Source of the DNA: Isoetes taiwanensis
Taxonomy: Eukaryota > Streptophyta > Lycopodiopsida > Isoetales > Isoetaceae
Assembly: GCA_021234155.1 (NCBI GenBank)
Contig: JAJEKV010000066.1
Span: 3,227,457-3,291,456 of the forward strand
Direction of reading: 5' to 3'
Length of the DNA: 64,000 nt
The translations under genes were made by a program, and so were the position numbers. Of this stretch, positions 37,731 through 46,350 are shown piece by piece. The notes under the pieces are model-generated. The model did no database searches. It had not been told where the DNA came from and saw only the letters and a list, made by a program, of their open reading frames with translations. The number at the start of each line of letters is the position of its first letter. The stretch's first letter is position 1.

Positions 37731-39022
37731 CCACATGTCTATGAGGACTACATATGGATTGCTATCTATGATTCCATCACCGCAATGACCGGCCGAATGA
37801 TTTTCAATATCATCTGATTCAATGTTTGCACATATGTGGCACTCACCATCTATGAAGTCCTGGGCCTCATGCTGGTCGTCGTCCTCATCCGCTTCAGTTG
37901 GTGAATCCCAATCCATAAGCTCTGCCAAGGCTGCTTGCATGACGAATGGGCAATCATGTGTTAGGTTGCCCGGCCGGAAGCACTAAAACATAGCTTCTTC
38001 TCGATACACTCCTGTCTCTTCTCTTTCGTCAAGCTGTCTAGGATACGCTTTAGCACACTGCCTCCTGATGCATTCTGTGGCTTACGGTCCCCAAAGGTCT
38101 TACCCTGAGCTCTTCCCTGCTGCTGGCCTCCTGATGGCGTAGCTGCTGATTGCTTACAGTGCGCCCTTGGTACCGCCTCGAAGCTTTACCCCCACGAGGC
38201 CGGCATTTGTTTCTGCTGGAGTTGATGGTGCTTCCTCCAAACTTATCGCTTTGTCTTCGGCCTCTGCAACTGACCTTGGGTTGATTGCTCGGACTAGCCT
38301 TTTGATATTGCTGTTCAGTACCTCAATGTAAGTTTCCACCGCTTGCCTTTCTGACACTCCAGGAACATGGAGTCTAAGTCGTATAAATTCCTCTGTATAC
38401 TTTGCTACTGACAATGTACCGGTTCAACACAGAGAACTTTGCTATTTGGATCACGCTTTTGCTAGTATGTGACCTAGGCACATAATGTTCGAAGGCCTTC
38501 CTTGAAGGTCTTGAATCGCAAAATCGCTCCTTTTGAGCTTGTTGGACTTTGCATAGCCTTTCCACCGCGATTCTAGCCGCTCCTATCAAGTTTGCCGTGG
38601 CAACTTTCCCTATATCCTTATCCTTCATGCCATAAGAGTTGCCGAACTCTTCCATCTCATCAAGCCGGGCTTACGCCTCCATACACGACTTTGCCCTTCC
38701 CCGAGAACTGACCCAACTTCCTAGTCTTCCACACATTGCTCATAGCATTGTCAACTTTCTTTTGATAATCATCTTCCTTCCTTGCCCTGGCCCTTACCTG
38801 TGGAGTGTCAGACTCACTTTCTGAGCTAGAACTGTCTTGACTGTCTGAAGTGTCTGATGAACTGGAGCTAGGTGGTGTTGGACTCCTTCTGTTTCTCCTT
38901 TTCCTCTTCCCCGCTCTCGACATTCCCTTGGTTGTCCTGCCCCTCCTGCTGTGGGCCTTCCTCAATGCCTTGCTGAGGTAGTGGTGGAGGTGGTGGTGGA
39001 GCAGGTGCGTATTCCTGGGCAT
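37728..39022 (-). pseudogene. Gag with zinc knuckle (H3-bearing element)
   Basis: Two main frames. At 38,660-39,022 an Arg/Ser-rich basic then acidic stretch leads into QFSGKGKVVYGG. At 38,154-38,414 SVAKYTEEFIRLRLHVPGVS followed by INPRSVAEAEDKAISLEE is the conserved C-terminal Gag helix set of plant gypsy elements. A degenerate CCHC knuckle (C-F-R-P-G-N-L-T-H-D-C) lies at about 37,960. Frame changes separate these parts. Confidence 0.7.
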
Positions 39023-39428
39023 TCATCAATGGGGTAGCCCGTGGATCAGCTGATGCATCTGGTTCCTCATCTGGACGAGCCTTGCGTTGATTGCTTCCGG
39101 CGTCATTTCGTCGTTGTCATCTTGATCACGTCCAAATAGGTTCCTTGGCACCCACTGATGCTGTCGGCCCTGGCCTTGGGAACCTGAGCCGATGTTCCTT
39201 GCTGCAAGAATTGATCATCAATACTTGTTATTTAGTTTACACATGAATTATACTCATTTATAATTAGTTTGTTGTTAGATACAAAAGAATTCATGTGAGA
39301 ATTCCATTTACAAGTCAAGATCATAATAAGTCATTAATATATAGAAGTACATTTTATGAAATACATGATAATATCAAAAGAAGATTACTTAATACAATTT
39401 AAAACTTCAAAGGAAATCTTATAGTTGA

Positions 39429-40814
39429 TCAATGGCCTCCTGAAAGCTTAAAGAAATTCTTCACATCCCTAAATCGGAGGCCTTTGCCGAGGTTGCGCAG
39501 GATGTTCCTTGTCGATCCTCCCTCAAGTGCTCGAGCCATCTCCGGTTCCGGGAGTTCTGGTGCAGTTGCTGCTACTACTGAGAGTGATGCGTCCCTGAGG
39601 TGGCCCCTAGCGAAGTCAAGGCAATGGAGCGCTACGGACCTCTTGAAAAGGATGACGTGATCTGCATGGGCGTTATATCTTCGAAGTGGCGCTGCCCGCC
39701 CGAGAGTGCTATGAGAAGTGCCACTGATTCTTCCCCCTTGACCAACTCCTTGTGGAAGACTACCATTTGCCCCTTGGTCGAGGGCTGAAGGTAGTAGCGG
39801 TGTCGTGCCTTTACCCGCGCCTCGCGAACCCGTGTTCTTCCTTTTGAGCCGCTTCCACCGTAGGCGCCCACGCCATAAGATCTTCATGGTCTCTCCACAT
39901 GCTTGGTTGCATTGTCCAAGTTGATGCTACTGGACCCTTCCCTCATGCTCGGCTCGAACGCCTGGCTTGAGCTTGGGCCCCTCCCCGGCTTGTGCGATTG
40001 CTTTCTGATCTGCTGGAACTCTTCCTCGAAATGACAGGGTTCCCCAAGTTGTCGGTGGAATTTCCCTTATCTGGCGGTAGGTTGCTATGTCGGACATTGT
40101 CTCCCCAAAGATAAGAGTGTCTCTCCGCCCGCCTCCCTTGGAATCTCCCCCCGGTATGAATAGTCGATGAGGTCCGTGCTTTTCCCATGCGCTATCATGC
40201 CTAGAAGCTCGTCGATTCAAGTCCTCGCTCCCTGGCAAAAGATGACAAGTTGAGGATGTCATTTGCTAGAATGTACTCCTCTCCGCCGATGACTATCGGG
40301 CGACAGAGCCGGATGCCTTGGGCCGTGGCTCGGTGGCTCTTCCGATGTCATCGTCGTGCCTTGACATGTATCTCTCGCATCCTTGTTGCCTCCCCTGCTC
40401 TCCCATTACGGGTTTTGCTCCCCCAACCGCCGTAGTCTTCGGCCGACCTGCAGAACTGGTGCCCCCCTCGTGGTGCCATGGTATTCATACGTGGAGGAGT
40501 CTATATTGAGGATCTGGTCCCGAGCCCCTACGGCATCAAGTGGTGCTAAGTCTAAAAGAGTGACAACGAAGGTTCCCCTACTTTGTTGATTGACTTATAG
40601 TGCATGAAGAGGGCAAGGGCCGCCCCGAGAGATGAAAGGTTCTGCGGGTCATGTAATCGGGCATGGTCCTAGTCCTATCCCATAGCCGCTTCTTGCCTTT
40701 GGATCCTCCCATCTCTCGACCTAAGGCTTGGGTGAGGTGTCTCCAGAGAAACCCAATTCCCTCCCTAGTAGGTAGTCTAACTTCCCAAGGCAGGGACTGG
40801 TGGTCGTGTGGCAC
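39429..40814 (-). other. Unidentified extra coding region of the H3-bearing element
   Basis: Open frames at 40,578-40,814, 39,927-40,262 and 39,429-39,887 on the element strand lie between the H3 frame and Gag. A linking segment with VIGGEEYILANDILNL is readable at about 40,290 in another frame. They are Arg/Gly/Pro-rich in places and probably remnants of one second extra protein. I do not recognise a family. Some plant gypsy groups (Tat/Athila, Ogre) carry extra frames, but nothing here matches them. Confidence 0.4.
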
Positions 40815-41253
40815 ATGATATCCGTGTAGTATGGTGTTCTAGACGAGTTGCATGAAGATCAAACAATTGGTCAAACACAGAAGGCTTGGTCTGCCAGGGA
40901 GCCGATGGATATGGTTTGCAACATTGTACCATCTATCAAAGTTCTTTGCCGGGCCATTGAGCAAAAGAAGGGTGCGTAAAATGGCTTGCAAAGATCGAGG
41001 AGTCGAAAATCGCCTAAGTGGTCGGGAGCAGCCTGTTGAAGGGAAAATGGCAAATGAGGCCCCTTTATAGACTATGATTGGCCTCGGGATTCGTGCAAAA
41101 GGTACCTACATAGGAAGGCCTTGGTTCTAAGGCTATGGGTGTCCAAATGAGCTACCATGAAGTGCAAATCTAAGCAAAACAAAGCAAGAAACACTACATG
41201 ACAGTTTGTTTGGCTGAATTTGGCTAATTTGGGTCGAAAATGGGCTGACCAAG

Positions 41254-41522
41254 GTGAATCCGCGCGAAAGGCCTCCGCGTCGCGAACGCAGACGCGTTTG
41301 GCGCGGTCTCACCCGGTTGGCCGATTTTGGAGCCAATTTTGGTCAAATTTGAGAGTTTGAAGATGCTAACATAGCTAATTGGGCCGATTCTAACCTAACT
41401 AGCAACTTATTTTGAGCAAAAGTGACACCTAAAAGCATGTTTTTTGGGGCAGTCGGGTGAATCCGCGCGAAACGCGCCCGCGTCGCGGACGCAGAGGCCA
41501 TTGGCGCGGTCTCACCCGGTTG
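41254..41522. repeat. Two 66-bp CpG-dense repeats
   Basis: GTGAATCCGCGCGAAA opens copies at 41,254-41,319 and 41,457-41,522. Both carry CGCGTCGCG(A/G)ACGCAGA and end TTGGCGCGGTCTCACCCGGT. They lie just downstream of the H3 stop codon in otherwise AT-rich DNA, 203 bases apart. Function unknown. Confidence 0.8.
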
Positions 41523-41756
41523 CCTCGATTTTTTGCTTTTTTGATGATTTTTTTTGCCAAAATTTCGTTGTAGTCATGATTTCTAGGGTATTTCTAAGCT
41601 TGCTATAAAGAATTCTACTCCAATTGGGTTTAAATTTCCTACATTTCAAGCATCCAACATTTTTCTAATTACAGAGGGAAATAACTTTTATATTAATAAG
41701 AAAACACAGTTACATGAAAATTTTAACTTTTCTACAAAATTTACAAAATTTGAGGC

Positions 41757-42874
41757 CTAGGGCCTCTCGTTGCGAATCCTCCGTGCTAAGTGAATATCCT
41801 TTGGCATAAGGGTGACTCTCTTAGCATGGATGGCGCAGAGATTCCCTTCCTCGAAGAGCTGCACCAGCTCTGCTTCGGCGGCTTCTTGCAGGGCCCGGGT
41901 CATTAGAGGGGTAACCCTATAATCGGTCCAGAACTCCTGCATGATTTCCCTAAGGAGACGCTCGAAGGGCGCCTTCCTTATAAGGAGATTGGTGCACATT
42001 TGAAAGTGCTTTATCTCCCTAAACACCCGGGCGTGCGGACTATTCGGCCCATGGTGAACCCTTTTGGGTTTTTCCGGTCTAGGTGGGGGTGGCAAGGCTT
42101 CTTCTTCGACTGCCCCCCTCGGCCCCCCTCTGCACTTCGGCGGTAGTACCCGGTCGTTTGTACCTCGATCCCGGTGACGGAGGTACTCTTTGTATGCCGT
42201 CATTTTTTTGCGCATGTAATTCCGCGATCAGACGGAGCATGAATTCCGTTCTCCCATACGTTTCTTGACCACCTTTGGTGGCTCCGGCCCCCAGGGTAAG
42301 GTGGTCTCGCCCCGAGACCTCGGCTCCTCCTCCTCCTCAGAGTCTCCCCCTTCACCTACCTCCTCCTCCTCTTCACGAGGCTCTTCAATAACGCATGCAC
42401 GGTGGCGAGGTGCGTTTCTTCTTCTCTAGTCCCTTCTCTCCTGCCCGCCTCGGCTCGGCTCTCCCTCTTCCTCCTAGCGACCTTCTCCTCAGGCCACTCT
42501 GCAACTTTTTCCTTGCCCTTCTTCTTTGGTGCTGAAGGGCCTGCCTCTTGAGTTTGGTGCTGCTGCTGCTGCCCGCCCACCTGCTCTTCGACCTGCTCCT
42601 CGACCTCGGTGTCCGTCGAGGGCCCAAAGTGGCGGGACTCGCCGGTTCTCTGGGTGCCCGCCGATGAAGAGCTGCTGCTGGGGCTAGGTGCGTCCTCCTC
42701 AGCATCATGGAAGGAATCGTCTCTGCTGTTGCTGCTGGCGGGAGACTCCTCATCTCCTGGCTTCGGTCGAAGGTGCTCGGGAACCTTCTTGACATGCCGT
42801 CCTGCTGCCGCTTGCGCCATTGAGAGGGTGGGGCGCTCGTTATACTTCCTGGCTGTTTGTTTAGTGCGTGCCAT
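41757..42874 (-). pseudogene. Histone H3-like gene carried by the retrotransposon (tail + acidic linker + H3 fold; one frameshift, one TGA)
   Basis: Starts MARTKQTARK at 42,874: H3 residues 1-9 exactly, with Tyr in place of Ser10. Then comes a Ser/Glu/Gln/Lys-rich linker (EEP-REEEEE, SEEEEE). The last about 90 codons (about 42,026-41,757) are an H3 histone fold: [58 protein letters not shown], and the terminus [10 protein letters not shown]-stop. Loop 1 has canonical H3 length, so it is not CENH3-like. Tail and fold share one frame except for a single one-base shift between 42,358 and 42,426 and a TGA at 42,228-42,230 (a CGA-to-TGA type change). The intact length would be about 372 residues against 135 for H3. 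No introns. It begins 581 bases inside the 5' LTR, on the element strand, ahead of Gag. A fold-only product could start at 42,215. Confidence 0.92.
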
Positions 42875-43441
42875 ATCTTACGGTTCAAGAAATGGATGAC
42901 GTAAAGCTGAGCAAGAGAGAGGTGGTGGTGGGGAAAGGTTGGAGAGAGAGAATGAGGTGTCAGATATTTAAAAAGAAGGGTCCCTAGGAATATTCTCCCA
43001 CCATAATTACCCCTATTTATTAACCTCCCTTATTAATTACACCTTATTTAGTAATTATTTAATTATTAAGGTGTGTATTATTTCTATATTAATTCGTATT
43101 ATACCTTATATTTTTCGAATTTTCTAATGGTTTGAAGTGTTAATTATGGATTTGCGCCATTTTTCACTCGGGTCTCCGATTGGCATGATTCTTCGACCCA
43201 TTTTAGGTGAAATTTGGTGCAGATGCATAATTTTCACTCCAAATTTACTAGAAGATGAATTCGACTCACCCATTCCTTCGTCTAACACTTAAGCTAATTT
43301 CGGACCCACTACCTAAGAGAAAATTTTTTTCCCTTATTTTCGAGGTTTGATGGTGGAAATTTTTATTTCACACCCCTATGAGCTTGTTAGACTACTTTCA
43401 AGGTTATGGTCAGTGCTAGTTCCTGGTCAACCAAGAACATC
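42875..43441 (-). other. Leader of the H3-bearing element
   Basis: AT-rich untranslated segment between the primer site and the H3 start codon, about 570 bases. It contains GAGAGAG-rich text near 42,925-42,950 and no open frame of note. A packaging signal would be expected here but cannot be identified. Confidence 0.5.
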
Positions 43442-43453
43442 GCTCTGATACCA
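43442..43453 (-). promoter_or_regulatory. Primer binding site, initiator tRNA-Met
   Basis: Read on the minus strand, TGGTATCAGAGC begins one base after the 5' LTR. It is complementary to the 3' end of plant initiator tRNA-Met and is the usual primer site of plant chromoviruses and copia elements. Confidence 0.92.
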
Positions 43454-43454
43454 T

Positions 43455-45088
43455 TGTGACGCTCCCTGTACGGCGCTCGGCCGTATACTCGGCAGGAAAT
43501 CCCCCATCCGGCTCATCAGCCGCACAGGCCCTTCGTCTACCCTGCACTCTAAGGTGACCCTAGTGCGGGGAGGGGACACGAAGGTGTCTTGGCGCGCCCT
43601 TCCCCTATGGGCTCCTATAACAGCGGAAGCGATAAACATGTCAGAACTAGCATCAACAATACAAATACTACCCCGAAGGGTAGTCCATCCCATATCCACA
43701 AGTGCAAAGAACATAATCACATACCATAAAACAGGAGAGCTCCTACCCATGGCTCCGACACATAAGGGGGTCGACTGACTAGATAGGCCTCAAGATAGAG
43801 CAGACCGAGTCATAACAATGGCGGGGCTGGTATAAGATAATGGCTAGGGTTGACCACCCATCCGCCCCTCCCCGCGGCATACTTTGCGGATGGGCTAGAT
43901 CGCCGCGTGGCATGACTCTAACCTTCCTGGATCACGCAATCCCATGGCATCACCCATCGAGACTACTCCAAAGCTGCATCTCCCGGTCCGGACGAGGTAG
44001 GAAGGGTTGCATCTCCCCTCCCGGGTCTAGAGGCTCCCCAGGCGGCTAGAGAATCGTTGGGCGCCACACGATTCGCACTGCCGACCAACCCCCAAAACAA
44101 GAGCCAAGTCCGACACTTGCAACTCTTGAGAGGCGGGCGGCCACCATTGCCCTGGGAGGTGTCGGACCCATGCTCGCCCACACCTAAGTGACCGACCATA
44201 AGCCTAGCCCACCGTGGGATCCCCCTCAAGCCCCCACTCGTGGGGATCTACCCTCCATCTTGCCTCTAGCCCCGCTGTGTGGTGTTTGAGTCACATCATA
44301 GCTTCCATAGCCCTAAGGTTTCCTATGCACAAAGCCGCAACTAATAGGAACTAAGGGATCTAATCTAGGAGCATACTACATATGGCCCTAGGTCTCTACC
44401 CCTTTCCCAACACAAGAGGAACAACATGATCAACCATCATCACATAATCATCATGAACAATATCATATGAACATCTTAACCTAATCATACATATCTAACT
44501 ATCGGTTATGGTTCCTTGGTTAGGGTTCAAGATGTTCAATAAAGGATCTAGGGTGGCTCTACTCTAGACACAAAATACTAACCCACCGGAATGCTAACTT
44601 CCGGTGAACTAGCAGAACCCTACTCAACCTACCTCCTCCGTAGCGCTTCCTCCCATCTCCGGGCGTCTCCATGCTCCTAGACGTGGTTCGAAGGCTTGCT
44701 CCCGGCTTCACGATCATACACACCTTCCGTGGGCTGCCGCCCGTGCTAGACTATAACAAACGGTGCTCGAAAACGGGTTTCGGGCACGTGGATGAGAGCT
44801 CGAGGTGCTAGGTCGGGAAAAAGGGTCTAGGTTAGGGTTAGGGCTTATAGGTGTGGGTCCACGGGGATGCCACGCGGCACCACTAAGATAAGGCCGTGTG
44901 GCGGTTGCCCAATAGGATAAGGCCATGTGGAAATGGACCTTATCCTAAGGTTATCTAAGTTAACAATTAACTTAGATGTGCACCCCTTGCCACTTATTCG
45001 AGGCATACAAGGCTACCTAGGTAGACTTGTATGGTGACGAGTCCAGGAATATACGTATTAATGGCGTATATTCCCTTGGAACGTCACA
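43455..45088 (-). repeat. 5' LTR of the H3-bearing element (1,634 bp)
   Basis: Direct copy of 31,926-33,559 with intact TGTGACG and CGTCACA ends. On the element strand its TATA region reads CCTATAAGCC (44,842-44,850), two bases shorter than in the 3' LTR. The telobox-like run is one G shorter. Differences from the 3' LTR are often clustered replacements in GC-rich spots. Confidence 0.93.
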
Positions 45089-45093
45089 ATGCC
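45089..45093. repeat. Target site duplication, right (ATGCC)
   Basis: Partner of 31,921-31,925. The outer element resumes immediately after it. Confidence 0.9.
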
Positions 45094-46240
45094 CCAGATT
45101 CTGACCATATTCTCGATGATGTCCCAACTCCAACTCCAGCTCCAGTTTCTGCTCTTGCTCCAGTTCCAGTTCCTGCTTCTACTCCTGCTCCTGCTCCTGC
45201 TCCAGTCACTGCTCCAGTTCCTGTTCTAGTTGCTCCTGCTCATGTTCCTGCTCCTGTTTCTGTAGAGGCTTCTTCATGCCCTCAGTTTCGTATCTCGAAG
45301 ATTTCTTTGCGAGTTCGTTAAATCTGGAAGGCAAGGTCCAAGTTCAATATTTGCAATCCAAATTCACCCATGGGCTAGCTCGGCACCAGTGAAATCTCCT
45401 CCAATGCTTCCGGATAAATATGGCGACTACTCTGATGTTTTTGACAAAGTCAAAGCCAGCAAGCTCCCAGAGCATCGTCCATATGATTGGCCTATTGATT
45501 TGCAGCCCGGGACAATGCCGCCATATGGTCCGATATATGGTCTATCTCCCGCTAAGTTGAAGGTTTTGCGGGATTATATTGAAGAGAATCTAGCCACTGG
45601 TTTCATTCGTCATTCTCAGTCCCATTCTGGAGCGCCTATCTTCTTCGTAAAAAAGAAGGATGATTCCCTGCGTCTGGTCGTTGATTATCGTGGCCTCAAT
45701 AAAATCACAGTGCCGAATCGGTATCCGCTTTCCTTGATCCCAGAGTTGTTGGAGCGACTCCAAGGTGCGCATTATTTTACGAAGACTGATCTTCGGGGTG
45801 CCTACAATCTTATCTGGATTTGGGAGGGTAATGAGTAACAAACAGCTTTTCGTACTCGGTATGGCCATTTTGAGTACATAGTTATGCCGTTTGGACTTAC
45901 CAATGCTCCAACAGTATTTCAACATATGGTCAATGATGTCTTTTGAGAGTTCTTAGACACTTTTGTTATCATCTATCTGGATGATATTCTTATTTATTCT
46001 AAGACTCTCGAAGAACATGAGAGGCATGTTTGACGGGTCCTTCAGAAGCTTCGTGAGCACGGATTATATGTCAAACTTGAGAAGTGTCAGTTCGAGTAGG
46101 ATAATGGGGAGTTCCTTGGCTATTATATCACTCCACATGGAGTCTTTATGGATCTCGAAAAGGTCACCACTATTTTGGAGTGGCAAACACCTTCATCCGT
46201 TCGAGATGTTCAGTGTTTTCTTGGGTTTGCCAATTTCTAT
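45094..46240 (+). pseudogene. Pro-rich linker and reverse transcriptase of outer element
   Basis: The outer frame resumes with a Pro-Ala-Val repeat linker (45,110-45,270). RT follows: KLPEHRPYDWPIDLQPG, then FIRHSQSHSGAPIFFVKKKD, LRLVVDYRGLNKIT and YFTKTDLRGAYN. After a TAA at 45,836: [39 protein letters not shown] with an intact YLDD, and CFLGFANFY at 46,240. Stops: 45,836 (TAA), about 45,944 (TGA), about 46,033 (TGA), about 46,097 (TAG). The domain is cut at 46,240 by the (TTC)-bounded insertion and continues at 49,540 with WHFIRDYSEIV. Confidence 0.9.
46235..46240. repeat. Apparent target duplication TTCTAT, left
   Basis: TTCTAT at 46,235-46,240 recurs at 49,534-49,539. Removing one copy and the 3.3 kb between restores the RT reading across Phe-Tyr-Trp. 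Confidence 0.6.
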
Positions 46241-46245
46241 AAAAT

Positions 46246-46350
46246 CTCTTCTTCTTCTTCTTCTTCTTCTTCTTCTTCTTCTTCTTCTTCTTCTTCTTCT
46301 TCTTCTTCTTCTTCTTCTTCTTCTTCTTCTTCTTCTTCTTCTTCTTCTTC
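46246..46350 (+). repeat. (TTC)n microsatellite, about 35 units
   Basis: Uninterrupted TTC repeats. They account for the Ser, Leu and Phe homopolymer frames at this site. Confidence 0.97.

Larger units (their letters stand above)
31926..45088 (-). mobile_element. Chromovirus-type LTR retrotransposon carrying a histone H3 gene
   Basis: Complete 13,163-bp Ty3/gypsy element in minus orientation, inserted into the outer element with a 5-bp ATGCC duplication. Order along its own strand: 5' LTR (43,455-45,088), tRNA-iMet primer site, histone H3 frame (41,757-42,874), unknown frame(s) (39.4-41.0 kb), Gag, zinc knuckle, protease, RT, RNase H, integrase with chromodomain, non-coding tail, polypurine tract, 3' LTR (31,926-33,559). 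Ends are TGTGACG...CGTCACA (one end mutated to CGTCATA). All pol domains contain frame breaks, so this copy is not autonomous. The H3 frame is the least damaged part. The LTRs show many differences, so the insertion is not recent, or the assembly is imperfect here. Confidence 0.93.

Noticed and set aside
41757-42215. Calling the fold a centromeric H3 (CENH3)
   Set aside because: Loop 1 between FWTD and ALQEA has the canonical H3 length without the CENH3 insertion, and the tail is the exact ARTKQTARK of canonical H3.
42385-42888. A second long minus-strand frame overlapping the H3 tail region
   Set aside because: It is the shadow of the Ser/Glu-rich linker in another frame (Arg/Ser/Pro-rich) and lacks both the H3 tail and the fold.
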